A program made the translations under genes and the position numbers. From contig JAQJZZ010000011.1 in assembly GCA_030077755.1 (NCBI GenBank), forward strand, positions 2,976,001 through 3,040,000: a DNA stretch of 64,000 nt, given 5' to 3'. Source of the stretch: Filosporella fistucella. Lineage: Eukaryota > Ascomycota > Leotiomycetes > Helotiales. The notes under the pieces were generated by a model that was not told where the DNA came from, did not search any database, and was given only the letters and a program-made list of their open reading frames with translations. Within the stretch, counting starts at the first letter, position 1. Each line of letters starts with the position of its first letter. Positions 11,829-22,050 of the stretch are shown here, one piece after another.

Positions 11829-13469
11829 ATGTTCTCTCCCCGGAACACCGAAGCTCCCAATCCGTTCAAACCAGCTCTGCAATACCTCCTTTCAGCTGGT
11901 AGGCCTAAATCAACCACAAAGATAAATCATCGTCAGAGCAGCTCAGGTGGGAGTTTGGATTCTGACGGTGATCGTCCACGCGAAAGGATGTCTTCCTACA
12001 ATAACTCCTCCAACGATATTCGCACAACCTCAATTCCCCTGATCAGCATCTCGCGGTCTCCCTCCCCTTTTCGCAGACGACATTCAGATTCCAACCCTTC
12101 AGAAACAGATGATGATGACTGGGGGGACTATCCAAACTCTTCTCGCCAGAGACTACTATCTCAAGAGCAGGGCAAACTCACAGGATGGAATGCGCTGATG
12201 TATGGTGGTGGAATTGGTCAATTCTTCTTCAACAACCCTCTAGGATGGCAATTATACATAGGAATACTTGTTTTATGGCTCGGAGGATGTCAGATAGGCC
12301 TCATAATCATGAATAGGATTATTCTATGGAGTGGGTACCTCCAAGAAAATTACACATCACATACAAAGCTGATGTCTTTAATAGCTGGAGTGTACAAGTT
12401 TCCATACCCACTTACGACGACGCTCATCGAAATGCTCATCACTCACTTCTGGGTGACTCTATCAGCATACATCACGAGATGGGTCAGTCCCTGGCTGATT
12501 AGTTCTGGGTGCTCTGGGGGAATCGCACCTTCAAGACCTTTGCAGTCGAATTCAGCCCCTGGATTTCGGGGGCTTGGAAAGAATAAAGGGTTATTAGGCA
12601 CGATCAAGCATTGGACTTCAAACCATACTGGAGGAATTGCAGGAGGCGGATTCTTCGAGTTCGAATGGAGTGTTGCAAAGACAGTTCTCCCTTGCGCCAT
12701 AATTTTTGTGGCCAAAGTTTGCTTGTCGAACCTCTCATTCGCATACTCTCAGCTGTCTATCTACATCCTTGCCCGCATTGGAATTGTCCCAATGTCCCTC
12801 TTTTTCACCTACTTTTTAGGCCAAACACCACACAGCGTCTCGACAATTTCATCTGTATTGACAGCAACACTTACACTTCTTGTCGCAACAGTGCGTCCAA
12901 ATGCGAGAGTTACATGGGAAAGCATAGTCGCTGGCGTTTTCTCTTCAATCTTTGTCGCATTATACCCCGTCCAACTTCAAAGGACATACAAAGCTCTTGT
13001 GGCACAATTAGTACCTCAGGGTGACCTTCTCGGCACATTTCCATCCTCAAACTCCCCGGCTGACTTCTCCGGGTCAAAAGAGGAGGCTCGGGCTTACTGG
13101 CGTCTCCTTCATTACACCTCTGTGTTGAGCATCATAATATTCACCCCGATTGTTTTCCTATCAGGCGAGGTCACCGCGATTTGGCGGAACTGTTACATCC
13201 TCGATGTGTTCTTCCACTGGCTAATGGTTCTGTGTGGAGGTCTGGGTTCATGGGCTGTATTTTGGGGCACGATGGCCTTGACAAGAGCTACGAGTCCCTT
13301 GACAAGTACATTCTTGTTTATACCCAGAGCCGCGTTTCTATTACCAATAATGGCCGGATGGCATATGCCAGCGTATAGCTGGATTGGAATATTGATGTGT
13401 TGGGCGAGTTGTCTGTGGTTTTTGAAAGGGAGGAGAAAGGAAGGAAGGAGTTTAGAAAGGCTACGATAG
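11829..13469 (+). CDS. SLC35/TPT-like membrane transporter (DMT superfamily)
   Basis: A long open frame of 546 codons. The first ~120 residues are cytosolic, polar and Ser/Arg-rich (SISRSPSPFRRRHSD, then an acidic DDDDWGDYPNS stretch). About ten hydrophobic segments follow, beginning at GWQLYIGILVLWLGG. Layout and motifs (YPLTTTLIEM, SNLSFAYSQLSIY) resemble fungal nucleotide-sugar or triose-phosphate-type transporters of Golgi/ER membranes; the substrate cannot be told. A 54-nt in-frame stretch at 12331-12384 has a GTGGGT donor, CTGAT branch and TAG acceptor. Its removal gives the smoother WTGVYKFPYPLT join and a 528-residue protein. Both forms are in frame, so RNA evidence decides. Confidence 0.7.
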   Translation: MFSPRNTEAPNPFKPALQYLLSAGRPKSTTKINHRQSSSGGSLDSDGDRPRERMSSYNNSSNDIRTTSIPLISISRSPSPFRRRHSDSNPSETDDDDWGDYPNSSRQRLLSQEQGKLTGWNALMYGGGIGQFFFNNPLGWQLYIGILVLWLGGCQIGLIIMNRIILWSGYLQENYTSHTKLMSLIAGVYKFPYPLTTTLIEMLITHFWVTLSAYITRWVSPWLISSGCSGGIAPSRPLQSNSAPGFRGLGKNKGLLGTIKHWTSNHTGGIAGGGFFEFEWSVAKTVLPCAIIFVAKVCLSNLSFAYSQLSIYILARIGIVPMSLFFTYFLGQTPHSVSTISSVLTATLTLLVATVRPNARVTWESIVAGVFSSIFVALYPVQLQRTYKALVAQLVPQGDLLGTFPSSNSPADFSGSKEEARAYWRLLHYTSVLSIIIFTPIVFLSGEVTAIWRNCYILDVFFHWLMVLCGGLGSWAVFWGTMALTRATSPLTSTFLFIPRAAFLLPIMAGWHMPAYSWIGILMCWASCLWFLKGRRKEGRSLERLR

Positions 13470-14097
13470 TATAAACTTGTGATAATAGATGCTTGTATGT
13501 ATGGCCCACAGGACATAAAGATTTGGTCTAGTAAATTCAAATGTCGATATCTTCGGTGGTTTTCGGATATTCGGTTATAATTTTCTACCAGTCATGATTG
13601 CATCGCCGAGTGGCTTTAGACGTCTTATTTTAGCCCTACTTTTCTGGTCATGTTGTCCGACTCAAAGTTCAAAAAGAGGAACCCATCTCAAAGTCAAGGT
13701 TCTGCTTTCTGCAAATCTATCAGGTTTGGTCTTCTATTCACCTCGGGTCTGCTTGTGAGGTCCACAGACCCACCGGGTAAATAGTTCCCAAGGTACTTAG
13801 CGCGGGAAGGATGCAGGCAACACCAGAAATTATTGGCTGAACTTAGAGTTGTCAACATTGCACTTAGATTTCACTCACTTAAGATCCGACACCACCTCAA
13901 TATTCGTCAGGTCTACATCAGAAATCAAGTTTTGCATTGTCTGCTTACTCCCAGACGTTGTTCCGGACATATTGATCTAGTAGGAAGGAGCTGGAGACAG
14001 CAGTTCATTCGGCTTCCATCAAACAATTTATTTACTATCGATCAACCCCATCTTCCTGCTCAAGAGCATTTGCGTCGTTGCATCACCGCTCAACGTC
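13470..14097. other. intergenic, no gene seen
   Basis: Spacer upstream of the DUF829 gene. A GCCGAGTGGC stretch near 13606 recalls a tRNA A box, but no B box or cloverleaf follows. Nothing else is recognised. Confidence 0.5.
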
Positions 14098-14928
14098 ATG
14101 GTCAACTCAATTCCACCAAACTTGGAGTTTGTGAATCTCAACTCTACGGTCTCGCTTCACCTGCCTGATGGATCACCCTTCAAAACCTCATCAACAGATC
14201 CAACAACCATCATCATCTGCTCTTGGATGGGGGCATCTCCTAGATCTCGAGCCCTCCACGCAGCTTTTCAAAAACATCATCAGCTGTTCCCAAACTCTCG
14301 CATTCTTCACATCCGAAATCTCCCTGAAGTTTTTACCAGAACATCCACTGCCACCAGACACGCAGATATACTTCCGGCCCTGTCGGCTCTCGCCTCCGAC
14401 CCTTCTCCAACTCCTCGTATCTTGGTCCACATCTTCAGTAATGGAGGAAGCTTCTCGTTCCTGGATATATGCACTCTCTATCTTCGGAAACACAACCATG
14501 TGCTCCCAATCGAGAAGATAATCTTCGATTCTGCACCTGGACAACCAACTTCTAAAGAGAGCTGGGGCGCAATCACGCTTATTCTTCCGCGTTCTCCAGT
14601 TTTCTGGTACCCACTCGCATTCTTGCTTCTTGTCTTGCTGGTGGTTCAAGGCGTAGCTAGGGTATTTGGTTTTAGACCGCTTATATACAAGAATTATGAG
14701 GCTTTGAATGATTGGAAGTTGGTGGCTAAAGCAGAAAGACTTTATGTTTATAGTGATGGGGATAAGCTTGTTGGAGCTGGGGACGTGGAGAGGCATGCAG
14801 ATGGTGCGAGAAAGCAAGGTGTTGTGGTCAATGAGCTGAGGGAGAAAGAAACCGCGCATGTGCAGCATATGATCTGGGATCAGGAAAGGTATTGGAAAAC
14901 CATTGAGGAATTTTGGAGAGGCGAATAG
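14098..14928 (+). CDS. DUF829 (TMEM53/PaxU-like) alpha/beta-hydrolase-fold protein
   Basis: Single exon, 276 residues. The N-terminal half reads as an alpha/beta-hydrolase core: TTIIICSWMGASPRS, then RILVHIFSNGGSFSFL, where the SNGG block matches the GxSxG-like nucleophile-elbow position in this family, then KIIFDSAPGQP. A hydrophobic helix (YPLAFLLLVLLVVQGV, about residues 177-193) suggests membrane association. The C-terminus has RLYVYSDGDKLVGAGDVERH and a conserved late histidine (TAHVQHM), typical of DUF829/TMEM53-like proteins, a group that includes the fungal PaxU proteins of indole-diterpene clusters. There is no indole-diterpene cluster here, so the biochemical role is open. Confidence 0.85.
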   Translation: MVNSIPPNLEFVNLNSTVSLHLPDGSPFKTSSTDPTTIIICSWMGASPRSRALHAAFQKHHQLFPNSRILHIRNLPEVFTRTSTATRHADILPALSALASDPSPTPRILVHIFSNGGSFSFLDICTLYLRKHNHVLPIEKIIFDSAPGQPTSKESWGAITLILPRSPVFWYPLAFLLLVLLVVQGVARVFGFRPLIYKNYEALNDWKLVAKAERLYVYSDGDKLVGAGDVERHADGARKQGVVVNELREKETAHVQHMIWDQERYWKTIEEFWRGE

Positions 14929-15392
14929 AGCAGGAAAGAGGCTCTTATCAGGTTCATTTCGCTATCAAGTTCAACTTCAAGTTTTCTGCATGGTTCTTAC
15001 TCGAATCCTTTTTCCCGATTTTACAGTTTTCGTTCTTGTTTGTGACTCCTTCAGATGTTAGATGAATAGTGGAATGTGTTGGAGTGACGCTTCGATATTG
15101 TTCTACGCCAACCTTCCTAAGTAGGTATGCAGTGGTAAGGTCACGTGCCGAGAACCTGTACTACCTACCACTTTGAATTCGAGCTGCATACAGGTCGCAT
15201 GCACTCTTAAGAGGCTCATAATGTATATTTCAACTTCAAAATTACTTCTTTCTATACCTCACTTACTTTTGACACCATGTCGCAGGCAAACTTCTCAAAT
15301 ACATTTGCCTGCCTTGAACCTTGTCAGGTTTGTCTTTGCTAAATAGAAGACTAACAACCTCTCATCACTCGTCTATCTAGCTCTCTAGGATC
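14929..15392. other. intergenic, promoter of second P450
   Basis: Spacer between co-oriented genes. No gene seen. It includes an E-box-like CACGTG near 15143. Confidence 0.45.
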
Positions 15393-17237
15393 ATGCCATT
15401 CTTCGATATCCTTCGCCTTCTCGATCTCCCTACTCTCTATGGTTCCATCTTCTCTCTTTTGCTTTTGCTTATAACAGGTAAGTGTCCAACCTGTTCGCTC
15501 TCCGATGCTAACCCTCAAGTCACCTACCTACTCGCGCCTCCTGAAAGACCACCAGCAATCAATGCGCCGTCTTTGGACGAGAGTCCAGCGAAGCAAAAAA
15601 GGCGATATGCCTGGGATACCACAAATCTTATACGAGAAGCCTATGAAAAGGTCGTACCCCATACTCCCTTTTCTATGATATAAATAACAACCATTAGTTC
15701 CCAAATCAGATCTTCCAATTATGGTCGTCAAATGGACCGGAAGTTATGATCCCGCACAATCTGATCGATGAGATCAAGAATCTGCCTGATGTGGTTTTAA
15801 ATATTTATGCGGGCGTTGCTGAGGTATGTCACAACATCTTACTTTCCCGACAGGGCCATGACTGAAGAGCATTGAATTAGGACTTGCAAACCAAGCATAC
15901 TACAATGCCGATGGAGAATAGCACTGGGGGTATCACATATGTCAGGAAAGTACTGACAAGAGACTTGGGTATGTCGCACATTTTGATGTATCCGAATTGC
16001 CGTTGACAAAGCAGGGAAATTTATCCCTGGCGTTCAAGAAGAGCTCAACTATATGCTTCCGTCTCTTTTCCCTCCATGTCCAGGTACAGACTTCTCCTCT
16101 CTTCCTCTCCCCACTACGAGTAACATTCCACACAGACTGGACGCCTATCACCCCTCATCCCAAAATGCTCTCCCTAATCGCAACCCTCACCACCCGTATA
16201 CTCACAGGTCCTCACCTCTGCCGCTCATCCAAATGGATCCAAACTACCATCTCCTATTCTCGAGATATCTTCATCTCGGCTTCCATTCTCAAATTCTTCC
16301 CTCCTTTCATCCGTCCAGTAGCTAAATACTTGATCCCGCAAATGTGGAGAATCTGGAGACATAATCAAGTCGCTGCCAGTATTGTTGAGACTGTCCTGAC
16401 GGACAATGAAGAGGGGGTAGATATGGGTGATGCGATTCATTATGTACAGTCACTGCTTCCGGAAAACAGGAAAACCGAATTCGAATATCAGGGAAGGGTG
16501 CAGCTTGGGTTGGCCGCTGCTAGTATACATACTACCGCTGGCTTGCTTACGAACGCCATATATGATTTAGCAGCTCATCCTGAATGCGTCCCTATCTTAA
16601 CGGAAGAGATGGAGAGTGAGTTGAGCGTGGAGAAAGGTGGAGTGACGGTAGATGGGTTAGCGCGGTGTGTGCATCTGGATAGTTTTCTGACGGAGTGTTT
16701 AAGCCTACATGCTGGTGTGATAAGTGAGTAATCAATTTTTCATATATTACGGTGCATGATACTAGCTCTCACAATTACGACCCAATACTAACTCTCTCAG
16801 CAACCTTCCGCCGTATCCTCCTCCAACCACTCTCCCTCCCTTCCAAAAATCCAACAACCACGCTCCAAAAAGGGACTTATATCTCTCTCCCCTCTGCCGC
16901 AATCTCCGTCTCACCTTCTCTCTATCCCAACCCTACTACATTCCTTCCTTTCCGCTTCTCCTCTTCCGCTTTACCTGGTTCCCAAGCCTCCAAGAACCAA
17001 CTGACCAACATCTCCCCCTCATTCCTCGCATTTGGAATCGGTAAACACGCGTGTCCAGGCCGATTTTTCGCTGCTCTGGAGACGAAATTGGTGCTTGTGG
17101 AGTTGATTAGAAAGTTTGACTTTAGGCTGGGAGAGGGAGGGAGGCCGAGAGATGGGTTGTATCAGGGATTAAGGGTTGTGGGTATGGAGGGGGCAGTTGA
17201 AATTCGGGAGAGAAGGATGGAGTGTCAGTTGTTGTGA
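15393..17237 (+). CDS. cytochrome P450 with altered ExxR motif (kaurene-oxidase-like)
   Basis: Seven exons (15393-15477, 15520-15650, 15698-15823, 15881-15968, 16015-16083, 16136-16723, 16801-17237) join in phase to 507 residues. An N-terminal anchor precedes the core. The I-helix reads AAASIHTTAG, the fungal variant seen in ent-kaurene-oxidase-like and other diterpene P450s. Then come TFRRILLQPL, TTFLPFRFSS, and an intact haem loop FGIGKHACPGRFFA. The K-helix position, normally ExxR, reads LTECLSLHA, so the near-invariant arginine is serine. All splice sites are good and no stop interrupts the gene, so it may be a recent loss or a divergent enzyme. Intron 1 (42 nt, in frame) is unusually short. 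Its tail-to-tail neighbour is the UNC93-like transporter. Confidence 0.85.
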
Positions 17238-17618
17238 TTGAAGATAGTTTAATGCATTGCATGGGATTAGGGCGCGTTGAGCTCAATACTGCCCTGTCGC
17301 TCATTACTAACTTTGTGGGCTGACACCTATGTCTCCTTTGTCTTCAAAATATCGATTTTATCAGTAACTGAGATTTTGTACAAAAAACCCCCCTTTGTAG
17401 TTTTGACACACAGTAGTAGGCGAGAGACATGTGGTGTTATGAATTAGTGAGATCTGTATGCTGTCTGTATCTACTCTATTATCTGTCAATATACCTAACA
17501 GCTATTCAACTATAAAACTGTCTACCTCTGAGTATGTGACGCATACGATGAAATATTTCCATTCATCGCCCTAAGCTGAGATTGTCCCGAAACAACTCGC
17601 TCACATCTGACAAGCTAT
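17238..17618. other. intergenic between convergent genes
   Basis: 3' spacer between the second P450 and the UNC93-like gene. No gene seen. Confidence 0.5.
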
Positions 17619-19188
17619 CTACTGTTTTAGATCAGCAATCCTTTCTGTTTCCCGACTTTCATGTCCTTCTCTTTCAATCTTCTTATCCCCGAGTGTCACG
17701 CCAATCTCTTTCACCACCAGCCAGCCCGGTAGAAGAGCAAGTGCCCAGAGTCCAAAGTTCAGGTATACGCCCCCTACATCCGCGAAGATAGCAACGCTGT
17801 TTAATCCGTACTGGAATATGTCAGTTCAGTTTCAGTGGATTGTGCAAGAGACACTTACACTAACAGCTTGGACAGCGGATTCCGTACCTCTCAGGAGTCC
17901 AGCGATACGGATAACCTCTGCATCTGTCCCAGCTAATTCGCCAACCACGAAGTATCTATACTCGTCAGCATCTACTCCTCTGATTCGTAGGCTTGTAGAC
18001 TTACAGATACATATAATTCAACTGAAATCCTGCAACCCAAAGTAAGAAAAGAGCAAACCCTTTTCCAAACCCTGCATCAACCCAATCATATGTCGGCTTG
18101 CTCTTATGAAAATCCGTCACCAGAACTGTAGCCCATATCCACCACGCTCCTTGCAACGTAAGGATAACCACAAAAGCCCCTCTTGCCCTCGTCTTGAGAG
18201 CAATCTTCTTTCGATCCAGGAAAGCTCCAAGTAGATTCCCAGCAGTAATAGCCACAATTCCAGAAAGAAATGAGCCCAATGCTCTGGCCCTGACACTAAA
18301 CCACAGTGAAGAGAATGTAAACATGACAGCCTCGCTATACACACCCTGTGCAATGAGCGGTATAATCAACAGAAAGTTCTTCGAGAAGAACAATCTCGTA
18401 TTAGCCTTCAGCTCCTGCATCGCACTCCCTGTGATCGCCAGCTTGACTTTCACTCCATCCGTCCTCTGCACCCTCTCCGGTTTATTCAACAATAGTCCCG
18501 CAAACGGACCTAGAGCTTGCAGAGCAATGAAAGCCAAGTACACATTGTACGACACCTTTCCCGCCTTATTATTCCCTGCATTCAATCCCAGATTAATCGC
18601 CCCTCCAAGCACCTGTCCTCCAACTCTAAAACTAAGCCAGAAACCCAGGAACTTTCCCTGATTATAAGGCTCCGCATAACTCAACGCTATAGCAGCTTCA
18701 GCCATCCAAAACACACCCGCTGAAATCCCACATAACGCGGCCCCAAAAAGAACAAACCATTCGGTTCCAAAGCGGTTATTGGTATATAGGCCAGCGGCAT
18801 AGGGAGCATAGCCCATAGTACCGAAAATGAGAGCGTATTTAATACCGATCGCTTTGACGAGGACGGGCGAGAAGAAACAGGATACGACCATCAAGCAGAA
18901 TGTTAGTGCGTTGGCGCCATTCACGAGATAGGGTTTTTGGGCTCCGCCGGCGCCGAGGGAGTTCATTGCTCCCCATATGCCCGGGGCAAGGAAATTGCAG
19001 ATACCGAGAATGAGGGCATTGTAGAAGGTGCTGCGGTACCATTTCGCTGGGAGTGTTAGTCGAGTCCTTGGTAAGCCGATTGAAGGAGGGACTTTACGTT
19101 TTATATATGTTTCTGGAGTTGGGAGAGCTTCATTGTCAGAGGATTGAGATGCATCCACTGCTGCGGACTTTGGCTCTATGTCTGACAT
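17619..19188 (-). CDS. UNC93-like major facilitator transporter
   Basis: Minus strand. Exons 19188-19098, 19046-18005, 17955-17859 and 17810-17619 give 473 residues in phase. The first intron (51 nt, 19047-19097) is a multiple of three and has a CTAAC branch and CAG acceptor. Removing it yields the family-typical KWYRSTFYNALILG start of the first helix. About eleven hydrophobic segments follow, with UNC93-family landmarks: LAPGIWGAMNSLGAGG after helix 1, WMAEAAIALSYAEPYNQGKFLGFWL in the middle, and NYMYLYFVVGELAGTD near the end. Fungal members are plasma- or vacuolar-membrane proteins of unclear substrate. The upstream in-frame TTG is not used; ATG 19188 is chosen. It sits among oxidative genes, so a role in uptake or export of their substrate is possible. 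Confidence 0.9.
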
Positions 19189-19682
19189 TTCGGGAGTTTG
19201 CAACAAGATACCCTATGCTATGAGGAACTTAGAGGAAAAGACCTTGGATTCCCAAGGTGACTTGAGATATCTCGGGGTCACCAGTATATATATGTCTTAG
19301 GTAAATCCCGAGCGAAGCTTTCCACATATCCCAGTCCATCATCATCTCTATGAATTTCTCCCCGCAGGTGAAATTTCCTCCAGCACTTGAAGTTATTAGG
19401 TGCAGTGTTATCGATGGCGTGCGAGCAGTTCGGAAGCACGAGTATCAGACCCACTTTTTGAAGCTTTTGATACTAGGATCTGATCGCCGCTCGGTTTCTG
19501 ACATGTTGACGGACTGGGTTTAATCTGACTAGGTGAGGGTTTGGTCAGTCAGTCCTGGTGAGCGAAGGATGGCTTTGCGGATGATAGAGTGCCTGACTCG
19601 AGAGCATATTGGATTTTTGGTCTAGAACTTCCATATGTTTTGAGACTTTCTAGTTTTTACTTGACATCTGTAAGACTGATGA
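19189..19682. other. intergenic, promoter of UNC93-like gene
   Basis: Spacer between two minus-strand genes, with a TATATATATG stretch near 19284. No gene seen. Confidence 0.5.
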
Positions 19683-21188
19683 TTATGAAACACGCTGCCT
19701 TTTTGCCCTTCTATTGACGCCATTTTCAGTTTTATCTCCGCTACTACCGTTTATCTTGTGGTCCCTAGCATAAGATGGTACATCCTCGCCAGCCTTCCAG
19801 CAAAACTTCGCTCCAGGATGTGTCTCCGAGAGCCTCGAAGCCCCCTTCACACCGAGATAATTCTCCCTCAAAGTTCCTCCAGGAACAGCATAGTCATCCC
19901 AGAATAATCCTCTTGTTCTCAACTCCGGAAGGAGATACTCAATCATATCATCAAACGTCTCAGGGATACTAGCATAACTAAAATTAAACCCATCCACATC
20001 CGCAATCTCAACCCACTTCTCGAGCTCGTCTGCAACCGTCTTCGCACTTCCTATCAGTTTCGCTCCATTACCACCCAGAATCAAATGCTCGGCAATAGTC
20101 TTCTTATTCCATTTCGTGCCACTGGGTGAGCTCTTAGCCCAGTGATTGACCATACTCCTCACAGCCGGCGGCGCCGTATCCAAGAACCGGAAATCCTCAT
20201 CATCTCCATATTTCCCTAAATCATATCCCGACCATCCTCCAAACAGAGCCAGTGCTCCTTCTCTGTCACCATAACTAGCTAATTGCTCGAATTTGGCTTG
20301 TGCTTTCTCATCGGTTTCGGCGACGATGACGAGGAGACCAGCGACGATCTTGATGCTCTGCGGATCTCGACCGAGTTCTGCTGCTTGCTGTCGTATGGAA
20401 TCTACAGATGGCCGAACGAGTTCTGCTGTGTGACCATTCAGGAAGATAGCTTCTGCGTGCGTGGCAGCGAACTTTCTGCCTTGCGAACTTGTGCCTGCTT
20501 GAAATAGGAATGGAGTCCTCTGCTTACTCGGCTCACAGATATGCGGTCCGGGAACTTGGAAATTCTTCCCTTCGTGATTGATCTGCCTTACTCCCTTCGG
20601 ATCCGCATAAGCGTTTTTAGGAGCATTACTTCTCGCATCGTCACGCCACGAGCCTTCCCAGAGCTTGTATGTGACATCCATGTATTCATGAGCGATCTCA
20701 TAGCGAGTATCGTGCTCAACCTGCGTATCGAGACCAAAATTTCGGGCAGCGGAGTCGAGATAAGAAGTTACGATATTCCAGCCTACTCTGCCTTCGGAGA
20801 GGTGATCAACTGTTGAGAATTTTCTCGCGAGAGCGTAGGGAGTCTCGTATGTAGTTGAGCTGGTGACTCCGAAACCAATACTCTCTGTTGCTGCGGCCAT
20901 GGCGGGTATACTATACAGCGGGTCGTTGATCGGGAATTGTGCTGCCGCGGGAATGGTTGGAGTGAGGTTTGCTGGTCCTTTGTAGACATCATATCCACCT
21001 AAGACATCTGCAAAGAAAATGGCATGGAATTTTGCTTTTTCGAGTTTTTGAGCAACTGATATCCAGTGTTTGATATTGCTGTATGAGCTTCCTTTGTCTG
21101 CGGGGTATTTCCATAGACCTGGATTCAAATGACCTGGTGCTTGCATAGCAAAAGCATTAATTATCAGCTGTTTCTTTGGAGGTGACAT
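19683..21188 (-). CDS. FMN-dependent monooxygenase, NtaA/SnaA/DszA family
   Basis: A single exon of 501 residues from ATG 21188; an in-frame extension to 21257 is hydrophobic and less likely. It has the bacterial-luciferase-like TIM-barrel layout of flavin monooxygenases acting with reduced FMN: LIINAFAMQAPGHLNPGLW, FHAIFFADVLGGYDVYKG, GVTSSTTYETPYALARKFST, LSEGRVGWNIVTS, then the long insertion and FLFQAGTSSQGRKFAATHAEA. Length and motifs match NtaA (nitrilotriacetate), SnaA (pristinamycin) and DszA (dibenzothiophene sulfone) relatives. A flavin reductase partner is expected elsewhere. It is divergent from the Baeyer-Villiger monooxygenase gene. The substrate is unknown. Confidence 0.92.
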   Translation of the reverse strand: MSPPKKQLIINAFAMQAPGHLNPGLWKYPADKGSSYSNIKHWISVAQKLEKAKFHAIFFADVLGGYDVYKGPANLTPTIPAAAQFPINDPLYSIPAMAAATESIGFGVTSSTTYETPYALARKFSTVDHLSEGRVGWNIVTSYLDSAARNFGLDTQVEHDTRYEIAHEYMDVTYKLWEGSWRDDARSNAPKNAYADPKGVRQINHEGKNFQVPGPHICEPSKQRTPFLFQAGTSSQGRKFAATHAEAIFLNGHTAELVRPSVDSIRQQAAELGRDPQSIKIVAGLLVIVAETDEKAQAKFEQLASYGDREGALALFGGWSGYDLGKYGDDEDFRFLDTAPPAVRSMVNHWAKSSPSGTKWNKKTIAEHLILGGNGAKLIGSAKTVADELEKWVEIADVDGFNFSYASIPETFDDMIEYLLPELRTRGLFWDDYAVPGGTLRENYLGVKGASRLSETHPGAKFCWKAGEDVPSYARDHKINGSSGDKTENGVNRRAKRQRVS

Positions 21189-22050
21189 TTTGGATAGGGG
21201 CTGATGGTTTTCAAAGTTCAATGGCAACAGAAACAATGGACAGAGAAAAAAAGTCAAGAAATTGATGAAGCTTCAAGCTCATCACAGCTCATCACAGCTC
21301 ACCTCGAGTCTCTACCCCACCACCCCACTTTCGCCGGCCGTCATATCCCAGGATGAGGGCACGCCATTACTCTCTTCCGCTAATCTATTCCTTCATTCTG
21401 CAACTGTCCCTGAATAATCCCGATATTTATGGATCGTAGGAGTTGTTGATTGAACACAAATGGCGTTTTTATCCCTGTCGCTTTCGCAAAGTGGCGGCGT
21501 CTCCACATTCCCCCCTATCTTTCGCTTAGTGCCGAGCTTAAATAGACGTTTCCACGTGAGATTGTGTAGCAGCTTTAAGATGGGGGAAAGTTACCCGGAG
21601 TATGAGGGCGAGTACATGGTTTGTGCTTTTAGTATGGTAATTCATAGGTGTGTATTCGCCATGTAAAGTTGATATTTCGCCATTTTGGAGGTGATGGAAG
21701 TGTCATTGAGGTCCGCAGTACTTCACTTGGCCACTTGGATTACAATGGATGATTGGATGCATTGTGGCACGCGTCAAGTATCTCTTAAGTGATACTTCCG
21801 TACATCCCCAACCTATCTGCATCATTCGATTCTGTACAGCAAGAGTGGGATTTTACTCAATGGACGCATTCAATTACTCTCCAGTTATTGGTGTTCAATG
21901 GAGCATATATGGTGACATCTGACGTAAGCTATTGCATGATTGCTATCGCTCGGGGTAACTTATCTGTTTCCCATTCATTTTCCCAAGAGATTGACATTTC
22001 TTTCAATCTGGAGGCAAATTTATATCCTCATTTCACTTCAACATACCACA
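21189..22050. promoter_or_regulatory. shared divergent promoter region
   Basis: An 862-bp spacer between the divergent FMN monooxygenase and Baeyer-Villiger genes. It includes a short tandem repeat (unit AGCTCATCAC, about 2.7 copies, 21276-21302) close to the FMN gene. Co-regulation of the two genes is plausible from the layout alone. Confidence 0.4.
21276..21302. repeat. short tandem repeat, 10-bp unit
   Basis: AGCTCATCAC occurs twice in full and a third time in part, in direct tandem in the divergent promoter. Confidence 0.7.

Noticed and set aside
13600..13700. tRNA-like A box (GCCGAGTGGC) near 13606
   Set aside because: No B box, acceptor pairing or anticodon arm could be found downstream.
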